Shown here piece by piece: positions 1 through 13,600 of a stretch of 64,000 nucleotides of DNA. How positions within the stretch are numbered: the first letter of the stretch is position 1; every line of letters begins with the position of its first letter. Location: the NCBI GenBank assembly GCA_039621445.1, contig CP154954.1:44495847-44559846 (forward strand). Reading direction: 5' to 3'. The position numbers and the translations under genes are program-made. Source of the stretch: Euglena gracilis. Its lineage: Eukaryota > Euglenida > Euglenophyceae > Euglenales. Below the pieces are notes generated by a model. That model did not search any database. It had not been told where the DNA came from and was given only the letters and a program-made list of their open reading frames with translations.

Positions 1-724
1 GGGAGGAGGGTTGCACGGGAAAAGCCACCCTCTCCTGCTCTTTCCTGAGGACGGTTCACCATCAGCGCGTCTTTTAACGACCCCCTCCCCCAGGTTGTCC
101 AGTTCAGAGGCTGGAAAACTCGGGCTGCCGGATGAAGGCTGCTGGTTGACCTTGGGGTGCCAGGCTTGGGCTGGAACTGGGCCCAACCCAGGGTCGAACC
201 GGGAACCCAAATTTCAACACTGCAAAACTCCAAAAAAAAATCTCCAATTGTGCAAAAAGACGATTTTTTTCACCCCAAATTCGTCCTGGCCAGCCCTTTC
301 CGACCCATTTTTGCCCATTTTCGGCCCATTTTTTGAAGCACCTGAAAGCCAAAATTTCATCACCGTCCAGGGTGGCTTGGAACAAATGATAAAACCCGTT
401 GATGGGGGGCGTCTAAGCTGGAAAAAGGCTGGCTGGCTCCTCCCTGGGGGTGGGATCGAATTTTCTTCAACTCACCAATCTTTCTGCATCCCTGGCTGCC
501 GTTCTGTGCCCCCCCCCCCCAAGTGGAAATCACACAAGATGACCATATCCTATTGCCCAGATTGATTCCACTTCCCGCCTGGCCGGAGAACGTCCGTCCA
601 AAATCAGTCATCACGGCCAGAAGGCAGGTCTTCAGCCCATCCCCCATCTCCGGGCCCCGCGATAAAAAAGCCACCCAGCCTGCGGGGCCGCAGGGCGCCA
701 TGCCCGCAGGGAGCCGCCCTGCCG
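1..724. repeat. Cyclase intron with dispersed repeat (copy 1)
   Basis: Intronic. About 96-450 carries a dispersed repeat with a 'ggctggaaaa...ggctgctggttga' end, a C/A-rich core with many short A runs, and a 'gctggaaaaaggctg' far end. Related copies lie near 22560-22875 and 37805-38170. Confidence 0.6.
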
Positions 725-823
725 GTGGACCATCCAGTCCGCGCACTCCAGCGCCGCCCGGCACGCATGGTACTCGTGGTCCTTGACGGGGGACGGGGCG
801 TTCCAGAAGGCCATGACGCAGTC
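725..823 (-). CDS. Cyclase exon 15: second metal-binding motif
   Basis: Reads DCVMAFWNAPSPVKDHEYHA then CRAALECADWMVH. The leading Asp completes IGD, the second metal ligand. Exact nonconventional joins: GGCCAG...CTGCCGGT before, CGGCAG after. No further exon is found in 1-724. Confidence 0.9.
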
Positions 824-3800
824 ACCGGCAGGCGATGGGCCGGGGCTTTGTTGTCCAGAAATGCGGGTCTTGAAAAGCAGGGGATGCCAGTGTTCACGGT
901 TTTCAAAAACGACAGAGAAAAGGATGTGGTCGGGAAATAAAAAAAAGCACACAACCAACACCCTTCACAGCCCTCCACCCATTACCCCACAACGATGTCA
1001 TCTCGTTTCTGTGCATTACATCCTTTGATCCTGAATCTCTTTGGTAAAGGAAACGCTTGCTGAAATCAACGGCAAATAACTGCGGACAAAGATCAATCCC
1101 TCGTCCAGGAAACCACGAGTATCAAAGAGAAGCAGGGAGTGAGATGCTTCTCCAGCGGGTCTAACACAGCACTCCAAACTCATGCATATGGTCTGGGGCC
1201 AAGGCCCACCCTGGCCGCCAATGTACTTGTCGATCACCCCGCGGCGCCGCACGATGATGGAGGACAGCTCCTCGAAGAACGCGCCGATGCTCTCCACCAG
1301 CTGGGCCCAGGGATCGGCAACAAACAAAAGCCAGAAAAACAAACGCGAACCGCCACCGAACTACCCTGCATTCAGCCTCAGAACAAAGTGCTCTAATTGT
1401 GCCAAGGGCTGGAGCACTGGTGGGCGTGGATTTACCTCGCCAGGTCGGGAAAAACCGCTGCAGACCATTGTCCTTCAGCAATGCAAAGCCCCAGCAGGGG
1501 GGGGGGGAAGATATTTGCAAAAGGAGGGCATTGCAGGAAGTAATCCATCCGGAGACATTTTTGGTGCACAGGGCGAAGCGCCAAGCTGAAAAACCTGCCT
1601 CCCAAAATGCTTCCTGGAGTCAGTCCCTTCCTGGAGTCAGTCTGGCCCTCCTGGTAGGTGGAGGTTTGGTCCGGACCCCCCTCCAATCTAGGAGGGGGGG
1701 GGGGTGTCAACCCCCATCCTGGACACCCTCCATTGTCCCCAGGATTTGATCCACAAAGCTGTTGGGGGAGGTTGAAAACTCATTGCAAAGAACTGATATG
1801 CCCAATCCCACGGGTAATGGGGTTGGGGAACTCTTCTTCTATTGGTGAAAGTTCGTTCTGCCCTCAACGGCATGCGAAGACCTGACTGGGCCGCATCGGT
1901 GGACTCGGTTAGGTTGGTAAAGTTCTCAATGTCAAGGAAGAACACTGTGGCAGCCGTTGGGGCAGAGGGGGACCAGCAAAATATCTTCAGGAGAATCTCT
2001 TCTCCTATTTGCGACACAAATTGGAAAGAAGACATTACCTTCCCCCCCCCTATGTCCAACGACCGGTAACCTGTCCTCTGACCGGGGGGGGGGGGCGGTC
2101 GTTGAACATAGGGTAGTGACCAAAAAGGTGTCCTCTGACCAGGGGGGATGCCTAACAAGCGGTGCCGGCACCGCTGGGGCACCGCTGGAGCACCGCTTGA
2201 CACCGCTGGGACAGGAACCCATGGACTAATACTGAGGAAAAAAATGCGGGGATTCCCCATAAGGAAGCACGAAAGCATCTCGTTGTGACATAAACATTTG
2301 TGGCCACCAAAAAAACCTGTAAAGAACAAAAGCACATGGAAAAAATTTTGCAAGGGTTCCCCTTAAAAAAAGAAAGCCTTCCGTCCCAGCGGTGTCAAGC
2401 GGTGCCAGCGGTGTCGGCACCGCTTTCTAGGCATCCCCAGGGGGGGTGGTAGTTGGACACAGGGTCGGGGGAAAAAAGTTTGCCGAAACCCCCCCAAACA
2501 GGTCAAAATTTTCCTTCCGGCGCTTCGCGCCCCATTTCCAGCCCTGTCAACAAATATTTCCTCAAAGCACCCAAAACGCACCTTCACGCCGCGGGATTTC
2601 ACAAAACAAAGATACCCAGTCGACAATCCCTGCATTCCATCAACCATCTTCACTGCATCATACAACCTAGCAAACACCCGAAAATGTCATGGTGGAATGT
2701 TGGGAGTGTGGTGAAGCTCCTTCAACAACCGCAAGCACTATCCCCCCGGTGGAGCGCTCGTAATGCACAAAACTCCCGAGAGGGAACATTTTAATGGACG
2801 ATGGGCTGTGGGGTAGAGGACAAGGGCGGAAGAAAAGCATATCAGGGCTGGCAAACCTCCGGTTTTCACACACCTGCATAAAAAAAAACATCAAACCTCC
2901 GAAAAGGTGTCCTCTGACCGGGTGGTCGTTGGACATTGGGGGGTCGTTGGACATAGGGGGGGGTACAAAACGATTGCCCCATATATCTGATGGGTATGAT
3001 CGTGGAGTACAGGGTGACGTATTTCATTGTTGCTGGTCACAAAAACAAGAAAAAGTCGTTTGATTGGGAGCAAGATGGTCAACGCCTGGGTTCTTGTGGT
3101 TGCAGGGGGTCACTACGGTCCCGCCCTGGGGGGCACCATCGAGAAGCCCACCGGCGTGCCGCTCTTCAGGCAGGGTTGCAGGACCTCCACCGGCAGGAAC
3201 CGCGTCGGGGCAGCAGGTGTCTGCCGTGGCCCAGGGGGGCTCCTTTGGTCCTCGGGGGGAACAGACAACTCGTGAGATGTGATTTCGGAAGTTTGGATTT
3301 TTACGTTCTACCCCCCCCCCCCCGTGGGGAACACGTCCACCGGCGCAAGGCAAGAAGACAAACTCCTCCAGGCGGACTTTCCAACGTGAAATAGTTGTCG
3401 ACCGCAGCCATCTTTGAATCTTTTCCCCCCAAAAATGCGTAATGCACCGAAACTTTTTTCCAGTCCATTGCGGCTGTACCAGGCTACACCAACTTTCAGC
3501 GACCCTCCCCTCGGGGGCCTGCAGCCTTGCTGGGAGCTGCTGGTTGGGAAAAAGTGCTCCAGCTGGAGCCCCCCCTAGTCCTTTCCACCAGAAGTGATAC
3601 CCTGGTGGGTATCATATGACGCTCCACTAGAGATTCCATAATTTCTAACAGATTGTGCCAAGCTTCAATTTCGGCAAGAACTGATGAAACTGATCAACAA
3701 ACTGAATTTGTTCTTTGTTTTGGTTCCCAACGATCGATTTCCCAATATAATATTCTACAGTCACAAAACTACACAGTTTATTTTTGGGAGGGTTTCAAGA

Positions 3801-6800
3801 ATGTGACAAGCTGGGCTGGAAACAAGCAATGGCCGCCTGGCCACGGTGTCCAGCATGACGCGCATCTTGGCGAAGGACTCCATCATCAGGCTGAGCTCCC
3901 GCACACAGGTTCCCCGGGGCACGGCAGAGCCCACCACGTCCAGCTCCACACAGCGGTGCATGTCCCGGTTGAAAGGGGGTGCATATATTTGATGCACGGC
4001 GCCAAATGACCCACCGGAGGTCAGCTCCTGGCTGAAACAGAAAAGCTGGCGGGATGGGTGAGGCCGGACCGGCATAAGCAACGACCTGAGAGGCAAAACT
4101 TTGAGATAATTTCTTGTCATCAAATGGTAACTTCCCCTTGTCATCAAATCAACCTTCGCTTTTGCTGAAATGTCGAAATTTCAAGAAATATCTTATAAAA
4201 ATTGCTTTCCTGGAACATGATTTAAAAAAAATTAAAAAAGCACCGGAGAAGGGGTTATAGTTGGACAAATGTCAGTGTTTAGACAAGGGAAGAAGGGAGG
4301 TGACGTGAGCTTAAAGATCCTGGACAGAGTCACCCCCCCCCGACTCCAACGAAACAATCAATCCTGGAAAGTTGACACAAGAGTCAATAAAGCGGGACGG
4401 ACATGGACCATAGCACAAAGACATCCAAAAAACCTGGTGGAGTGTCCAGTGACAAATGTGAAAAACTCAAATGCAAAAATGGTTGACCCCCCTCAAAGTG
4501 GCCATTTTCCTTCGGCACCAAAGGCGCCAAAGGCCAAAATTTGACACCCCCCAAAGCGTCCGCCAAAGCCTCTGCCGCCCCTTTGCCACGCGACCTGCCT
4601 CAGAGGGGAGGCGATCATCTTGTTGGTGAAGAGCACCGCGACGAGGGCCACGGCGGCCAGGCTGGTGACGCTGATGATGACCAGCAGGGCCACCGACCAC
4701 CGGATCGGTCCATCCACTGCGGCGGTGGGACACCTGCGAGTAGTGTGACTCAGCCAGCCAGAAACTTCAAGGTTCCATTTTTTTTTAAAAAAAATGCGAC
4801 ACCATCTGCACTTCTTTGGTGTCATGCTGCATACTCACATCATTGATGTAAAAAGGTTGCAGGTAATTTTCATTCTGGTTTGAGAAGAATCTGATAACTT
4901 GACGCTTTGAAAATTAATTAACCCTGGGCCGACCGAGAAAAAATACAAAAGAAAGACACAAAAAAATTAATATCCACCCCTCCGATGAAAATTTTATGGT
5001 GTCTAAAAAATTTACCATCCCAATCTTGACTGAAAAACAATGAAACATCTCAAACTTTGATATTTTTGGCGCGTCGAAGAAACCTGAAACTGATCTTTTG
5101 GAACCTGAAAAATGAAAAATGATGGTTTTTTTGTTGGGGCCAAGGTTGGTCAAGGAAAAATCTACAAATAAGACCTTCCCAAAATGTAAGACCCCACTAG
5201 AGGTTTCCAGCAACTTAGACGGCCGTAAAGGCACTTAAGGGGTTTCGGGCCCAAAAACCGGATCGTCCGCGGTTTTGGGACCGGCCGTGGTCAAAACCCC
5301 CACTGGGAACGACATGAGCCGAACGCAGGACGCGATGCGGCGCACCTGCGCTCGTGAGGACACGTCCGGCGCGCGCACCTGCGCTTGACCCCAGAATCAG
5401 GCGCAGGTGCGCACGACGGATCAGTGAGATCAGGCGCAGGTGCGCGCGATCCGACCGTGAGATCGTGGCAGGTGCCTGGGTGCTGGGGCCCCGGAACGAG
5501 TGGCGGCAGGGAGGGGACACACTCTGTTTTGAGGGCAACGCCCGCAGAACCCACCAATGGCTGCAGGACCGAGAGTCGGTCTCCGGAGGACTCTGGAACA
5601 CACATCAGGCACACAGGGGCCGCAAGCCCACCGCCGCCGTGTTGGATACCCCCGAGCCAGATGGACCCACACCCAGCACCGAACCGCGCGCACCTGCGCT
5701 CGGGGACACACCCACTTCGGTCGCAGGTGCGCAAGATTGAGGTGTGGACGAGGGACCCCGTGGCGTGTATTGAACGGCCAGGCCAGAGGGGCGATGCATC
5801 CCGCAAGTGTCGTGTGCATGTGCGCGCGTTGGGGACCCCCCTGGTTGTTGCCCACAGCGGCCGCTGTTTGAAACCCGTGGCCGCACACTCACAACGGAAC
5901 GTTCAGGGAGCGGGTGTGTCCCCCTTGGGACGTGCACGCGTGCGTGAGGGAGGGTGGTACAGCCAGGTGAACACGTCCGCTACCAACGCTCAACGGTGGT
6001 CCGGTGCTCGCATTTGCGCTCTGGGGGCAGTGACGACATACGCCACCATCACGGACCCCGAGACGTGGGTCCAAGGGTGACAAGGCAGGGCACGAAGGGA
6101 CCGTGTCCTCAAGCGCAGGTGCGCTCCAGGATGCCCCGCAACCGGCGCTTCGAGACCCTTGCCACGGGCCCACCGGCGCAGCAGATCAGGCCGATGCCGT
6201 CGCAAGGGCCGACCGGAGCAGAGCCGAGGCCTCCTCCACTGGCTGCCCCAGAACAGCGCAAAACACCACCCGGGGTGTCACGTGCGCCACCCACAACACC
6301 CCCGGAGTCCATCGGTGGCACGCATTCGTGACCATTCGGGGTGTTCCATCCGACCTGGAGGGACACCCAGGTCGCCTGCCGTCGTCATCCGGGCGCAGGT
6401 GCGTGGGCACCAGGTGATTTTCCCTCGGAAACTGTGAATACTGCGGTCAGTATGAAACCTGCATGATTTTGACAACCGAAGGGTGCGATGGATGGACACT
6501 GAGATACAGAACCTCCCGGACCAGGTGGGAGGCCCCGGCGGTGCCCGGGACCGGAGTTTGGTGTCTGAAAGTCCCCAAAGGAATTTCCCACGGACGCGAT
6601 GCAAAGCGCGTTTTGAGGACCTTTGCAAAACCCTATGGTATTTTGGGCTTTTCGCAACACGCAAGAATTGACAATTTGCCAAAATTTTGCGTCGCATTTT
6701 ACTGGGTCGAAATGGGCAGGATCCAAATTTGGCGGACCGAAACGACAAAAGTCACAATTTTTCCGTTGTGAGGGGGCGGTTTCCAATCAGTACAGGCAGT

Positions 6801-9800
6801 GGGGTATCGAGAAAATTTCCCCATCCACCGGAGGGCTGCGGAGAGGGGGGTGGCGCCTTCGATTCCGAACTTTGCATCGCCCCATGATTTCACATTGGCC
6901 ATCGATGGAAACGACACTTCCTTGCGTTCTCATTTCCCGGGTGAAAAGGTCTGACGGGTGATGCCCCCAGCCCTTCCTCCCCTGAAGAAGTGGCGACGGA
7001 TTCCGGGGGTCCAGGCTGGGGGACCCAACCACGTGAAATCGGCGGCCCACAAGGAGAAGGGGGAGGGCCATCGGAAAAAGCCAACCCTGACGCCAGTTGC
7101 GGGCGGGGTGTGAGTCCGGCCGCAGACACAAGACCCGGTTTCCTGCTTGTTTAACGCTGCCAGCAACCCTGCCCCGACGACCTCAACCACGGGTGAACCT
7201 CCGCCGCCTGGGGGCTGGGGAGGTTCAGGAGAGAAGACCCGGGAGCTTTCCATTCCCCCGGACAGGGCGCTGGTTGTGGTGGCGTCGGCGGCCGGGGCAC
7301 CGGGTGTGATCCCCGCAGGGATGGAGCGCGTTGGATTGGCGCGCACCTGCGCACAAATCTGCCCCTCCCTGCTCCCCATCTTGAACCCACCCACCGAATG
7401 CATAGGAGGCGCGCAGGTGCGCGCGCACCTGCGCGCGTTCGGGCCCAGCTCCCTCCATTCGGTGACGGCGACAGTCCTCGCCCACCGGCCTCCCACCCTC
7501 CGCCGTCACCGGAGATTTACACACCGCCTGACCGCTGACAGTGGCGGTGCTGCAGCGGCTGCAGGGAGGGGAGCGGCCTCGAGTGGTGTCGGTCGCACCT
7601 GCGCGCACGGTCACGCCCACAACAGGCGTCGCTGCAGTCCTGCCCGGCGGTGCTGCCCGTCCCGGCCACACCCGACCCCTCTGGAGGGCTTGGCCGTGGC
7701 CCCACGGCCTACCAACGGAGCCTGCAAATGCAAAGCCTCCTCCCCCTCAGTCCGGCGAGCGCACCTCCGCCTGACAGCCCCCCCTTGTGCCCTCGCGGGA
7801 ATGCCCTCCCGCCCGGTGGCACATCCCCTGGGAGCACACAATCGCGCGCACGCAGCACTGTCCCACACACAGGGTTGGCTGTAGACTCATGTATGGGGTG
7901 GCTGGTTTGGGTAGCACGCACACGAGGGGGGCTGGTCCGGCACGCTCCCCGCTCCCCTTTCGCACCCCCCCCAATGGGGCAAGGATGGCCCTGTGTGTGC
8001 ACCCGGAATGTGGCCTGGCGGTGAGGTGCCGGCCAGCAGCATGCGACCCACCCTCCCCCCCTTTGGCCCTCCGGTCCCACGACACACTCCTCTCCCGACC
8101 ACACACCTGCGTGGCACTTGTCGGCCGGGACACTTTGTGCGAACGATTGGGCCGTCCCGCCTCACCCGCGTCCAAAACACCCCTCCTTTTGGCAAAGAAA
8201 AAAACCTCACGAAAACGTTCCCCGAGGAGCATGCCGCCGCCACGCTTTCACCCTCGGACTTCGCTGCCCCTCCCTTTTGGCCTTCCCCAGTTGGTCCCAT
8301 TCCCTCTTCCCGCCGGCTGCCCAGCCCCGGCACCCCGTGTTTCCTCGCCCGCCTCCCAACCCGCACTTTTGAGGACATCCCTCCACCCCCCCCCTTGCCC
8401 CCTTGTTTTGTCCTTCACGGCACCCCCCCCCCGCACTTCCGGCCTCGAAAGTGCGCCAAACGCTTTCCGGGGGGTGCCAAAGAATCAAGCGCAGGTGCGC
8501 GCGAGCCGGCAGGAGAAATGCCTTTGTTTCAAAGCGTCCGCGGTCCGCGGCCTGCCGGGCTTTCAGGCACCGTCGGGCATCGATTTTTTTTGATTTCGGC
8601 CGCCGGCGGGGGTTTCAGACACGGCCGGCAACAGTCGGCGGACACCCAAAAACCGACCAAAAAAAAAGCGTCCCGCACGCGGTCTGCCGGGGTGCCCGTA
8701 AACCCCGGTGAACCAAAAACAGCGGGACACAAAAAACGAGACGCCAGCGCCGTCCGGGGTTTCAGGCACGGCCACCCCCAAAACCGCGGACGCAAAATTG
8801 CATTTGGTGTCCTCGCGCGCACCTGCGCCCAAATTGGAAAAAAACCCTTAAGTGCCTTTACGGCCGTCTAAGAGCAACGGACCAAGAAATTTGGGGGAAT
8901 TAAAAAAATAATTAATACGCACTCAAACATGCACAAATATTTCATTGCAACATAATGAATGCTTGTAGACAGCTCATCTAGCCAGCCAGCCATCAATCAA
9001 AAAATAAAGATAAAAGCTGATTAATAAAGATTGAAAATAGCAACTTATCATGGAAGATGGCAAGTATGGCACATATGGGAGTTGAATAGAACCGAAAGAC
9101 ACTCAGTCTGAAGAATTCTCAGCACGTTTTGTTAGAAGTGCCCCACCAGGTTGAACTATGAGGGGTGGCTAGCACAAGATAATAAGGGGTGACATCCCCG
9201 CGGGAGGAAGGCAGGGGTTGATCAAACACAGCGGTCTGGGGAGGGGCTAAGACCACTCTTATGAGAGGCTGCTCTCAGGAAGAAGACACAGGCACTGTCA
9301 CACACACATTCCCTTACCTACAGCAAATATCTGCTTGCACCTTCCCCTGACTCCTGGCATGCAATGCAAAGACAGTGGAGTGTGAATGTTGAAATGCAAG
9401 GTTTCCCTAAAGAGATGCGCAGAACTGCCTCGCGCAAAAAAAAGCTAAATCATCAGCACCAGTGCAAAAAAAAGGCACACGATGAATCAGAAGGATGTGG
9501 CGACACAACCCCGAGTAAAATTTCAATGGAATGCGGATTAATCTGAAAGGGTGGACTGCGCATGCACGGAAGGGTTGGCCAGGGGGAACTGAGACAGCCC
9601 ATCCGTTGGGCGTTGGGGGGGGGGGGAGGGCAGCGACCCCTGGGCGTCACGACACGCTGCCAGCTGATGAGGAAGCTCCCAGTGACCGTTGCCACACTGG
9701 CGGCGGTGGCCTGGGCCTCGGGAGGGGCGGCAAGCGGGGCCAGGGCCTGGTAGGTCTGGGCCACCACGGCACAGTCGGAGCCGGCGGCGGCCACCAGTTG

Positions 9801-10617
9801 CCCGGCGCGGTGGGTGGCGCCAGGGGCCTCGGGGGGGGGGGGGGCTGTCGGGCGAGGTCGGCCGTGCCGGCCTGCCACCCACATGCGGGGCGTCACCCCG
9901 GTAGACGGGACAGTCAGCCAAACTCCACGAACATTCCACCAAGAGCGGGCCGGCAGAGGAGCGACAACACAATCTGGTTGCATTCTCCCAACTTGGGTTT
10001 CCTTTAGGACCCGGGGGTCCCGGCCCCCCACCCCCTTTGGGGGCTTTGAGGGTCGATGTTCGGGACCCAAAGACTCGAGTATGCCAAAAGTCAAGGAAAA
10101 GCCCCCTCCGGGCTTTTCCTACCCACTCAGCCCATACCCGGTGGGTCATCAAAAAAGGCTTTAAAACAATCTCTGCCCCGCCCAAAAAAACTGGCATCTG
10201 AGAGCTTGGACAGCATTGGGACCTTCACAATATCCCTGGCATGGCCCTAGACCCCCAAAAGGAACCGCAATAGACTTCCACTCCAGCAATATGCTCCTGG
10301 CATCAGGCAATCTGACAGTCATGTTGGCCTTCCAGACGAGCAGGTTTCTCCTTGAAGAAGCCAAAGAGAGGGGTTTAGACCAAATCACTTGACAGTGAGC
10401 ATTTTGAGGACTTTTGCATTCGAGCCATTTAATCATTAATCTGATAAACAGCCCCTCACCAAAATTGTCGCATCCAAAAACCACAATACTAAACCCTTTC
10501 AATCCAAAAATGCCAAAAATAACGATACGTTGGAGGAAAATATGGCAGCGAGGGAGGGGATTGGTTGGGTTTGGTCTGCAACGGCTGATTGCGGCTGCTT
10601 AAAAAAAAAAAAAAAAC

Positions 10618-10657
<40 letters not shown>

Positions 10658-13600
10658 GAAAAAAAAAAAAAAGGCCACCCCCCTCAAAAAAAAAAAAAAA
10701 AAAAAACCAAAAAATGATGGCAACTGCAGCGGCCGTGGCCATGCCAGTCAAATCCGGCACCAAAAATGGGGGCACCCCCCAACACCACTTCCCATGGGCC
10801 GTCCTTTTTCTTTGGAGGGTCGGTCATAAGGAGGAAATAATATTTCACAAAAAAAGGTATTTTCTACGTCAGCTTCTGTCTGTTGCAGATTTCTTGGCCG
10901 TTTGAATCCCCATTGGCATCTTTCCCCTCCGCTTGGCGTTCACCCTACCGACCGCTCCCGTCACAAATTGGGAATGGAAAGAGGGGGTCTAGGAAGTGTT
11001 CGAGAGACTTTGACTCTTGAGAGTGAACCTCCATCTGAATGGATCATCACTAAAATGAAAACGATACATCTGATTTAAAGAGCAAAAAATTGGCGTCACT
11101 ATACTCTCTGAATTATTTTCTAAAACATTTTTGCCTTCTCGACATTTTGATGGATGGAGCTAGATGAAGGCTGGGGGGCTGTGATGGAGGAAGCTGATGA
11201 GGGGAAGAAATGCAGGGATAGGTGAGCTGGGCAGCCCAGTGGGCTGGCTAGCCTGCAGCCAGCTGGCCCAGCCTTCGGCTGGCTGGTACAGCCTCCGGCC
11301 GGGCTGGACCCAACGTTATTTCACTCGACCCCCCCCCCTCCCCGGGGGGCTCCCAGCCCGAATTTGGGCTGCTGGCTGGATTTGAGCTGCTGGCTGGCTG
11401 GAGCCCCCCCCCCCCCCGGGGGATAGGGTACCCTCCGGTTTAAGAAAACCCCTGGATGCAAGATACATTCATTTGTGACTCCCAACTGGCAACTGCTCAG
11501 CAGATTGTCAAGCGACTGGCTCAGGCCTCCGTTCAAGCCACTTTGGAGGTGGACGCCTACGGTTCCGGGGAGTCCGCGGAGGGCCCCTGCCCGGCGCCGC
11601 ACGTGGCGGCGATCAGCGTGCCGCGGTCGTCCACGAGGTACGCCGTGGAGGCCCCCGCCGCCCCGCCGCTGAACCGCTGCACCGCGGAGTGGAGCAGCGC
11701 CGCCCAGTCAGCCCCCAGGGCCTCGCCCCCTCTGCTCCTCCGCCCATCCCCTGGCTGAGCAGTGCAGCTGTGGGCAGGGATTTTTTCTAAGACCGGGGGG
11801 AGGGGGTCCCCCCACCCACCCACCCCCTGGGCCCCCAAGAGGGGGGGTCCCGGGGGTCCCACTCAAAAATCGCGAAAAATTCCAAAAATAGCACCTTTTC
11901 AAAAAAATTTTCGCGCCTTCTACACCAAAAAGTATACCACTCCCCGCCTGGGGGGGACCCCCCCCTGGGGGGGACCCCCCCTGGGGGGGGGGGCTCGGCC
12001 GGACCCACCCACCCTACCCCCCCCCCCGGGTCCACGACTTAAAACAACCCTGGCTGTGTGAGTGCTGTGGTGTTGGTCGGAGGCGGTCCGCCAGGCCCTG
12101 GCCCACGTCCTGCATCCACACGAAGTGGATCACGGGGAGGCCGTCCACGCGGGTCATGCGGTACTGCCCCACCTCCGTGAAGGTCAGGGGGATGGCCCCT
12201 CGCGGCCAACCCAGGTGTTGGGCCAAAAAAAGTGATGGTGGATGTGATGGGGGGAGCACACGGCTGGCCGACGGCTGGACGACGGCTGGCCGACGGCTGG
12301 CCGACGGCGTGACGGAAGCCGGGTCAGGTTGTCTATCTCATATGGGTAGCAAATGCCTAATTTGGCGTGATATTGCAAATTTTGAGGACGAAATTCCTAA
12401 TTTCATGTGTAAATTCCTAATTTTGAGTGGTCCTAATTTCATGTGTAAATTCCTAATTTTGAGTGGCAAGTGCCTAATTTTGGGTGTAAAATCCCATTTT
12501 CATGTGGAAAATGCACAATTTTGGCTGGCATGAGTGGCAAATGCATATTTTGCGGTGAAAATTGCTTTCATTTCAGCACCTAATGCCTAAATTTGGTGTG
12601 CAAATGTTTCATGTTGGGTGCCAAATCTTAATTTCGGATGTTCGTTTTGAATTATCTTTCGAATTTTACAAGAGGGGCTACAATTTTGAGTCACTTGAAA
12701 CCATTTCACACAATATTTGAGCCCTTTGTCGTCCATTATTAGGTAAATTTTGCCAGTGGGACACCAGCTGAGCATTTTTTAGTCATTCGAATCCTATGCA
12801 GGCAATAACCGTTCACGATGGATCTAGAATGACCCCCCCCAATAGGCTGAAATGGTCAAAATTGGTCAACAAAAGTCCAAAATCGGCAAAATTGGCAAAA
12901 ATTGACGAAAAATGACTTCAAATGGCGGTGAAATTGTTTTTGCATTGCAAGGCTGTGGCTCGGGTCATTTTCCTGTGAGTCACACGGCTGGCCGACGGCT
13001 GGCCGACGGCGTGCTCCCCCATGATGTAATGATGAGAAATACACGCCCGTATTTGCCTCCCCAAACCGCATCCCTCGCCGGACTCACTCGGCCAGGGAGG
13101 AGGCGCCATGCGTGGGGCACTGCCGTCCGGCCGGTCCTCCTGCCACAGCCACGGCTCCAGCCACTCCGCGGAGCCGTCGCTCATGTTGAAATACTGCTCC
13201 CCCCGGTCGGACGGGGCGTCCCACGTCTCGAGGGTGGCCGGCGGCAGGGGGTCCCGTCGCCCGTGCAACGCTCGTTTGTGTCACCCCCAGTGTGACTACC
13301 GTTTGCCGGGATTCGTTGCAAAAAATTCACCGTCTTCACGGTGTCCTGCAGAACACCCTGGGCCCGAGGTTCCAGTACCGGTCCACATGATCCGGCGCAG
13401 GCAGGTATTTGCTGTCGGCCGCAGAATGTCGGGAGGGGTCCGGAACGTCGGGAAGATGGTGCTGTGGCGAAGACTATCAGGACTGAACGTTTTTTATTAC
13501 CTCCCACAGTAACCTTCCCGAACCCCCCCCCCAACCTGCCAAGGGGTCCGGACTGCCCTGGGGTACCCGGAACCCCCCAAAAGTCCAATTTTTTCCTTGT

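Noticed and set aside
5343-8826. CRISPR-like array of 12-bp palindromes
   Set aside because: Spacing is irregular, repeats are too short and the genome is eukaryotic.
5291-8871. Several open frames of 150-290 residues in the GC-rich 5.3-8.9 kb stretch
   Set aside because: They overlap in all frames, are dominated by the GCGCACCTGCGC repeat, contain no recognisable domain and lie wholly inside a TIR element. GC-rich DNA has few stops by chance.
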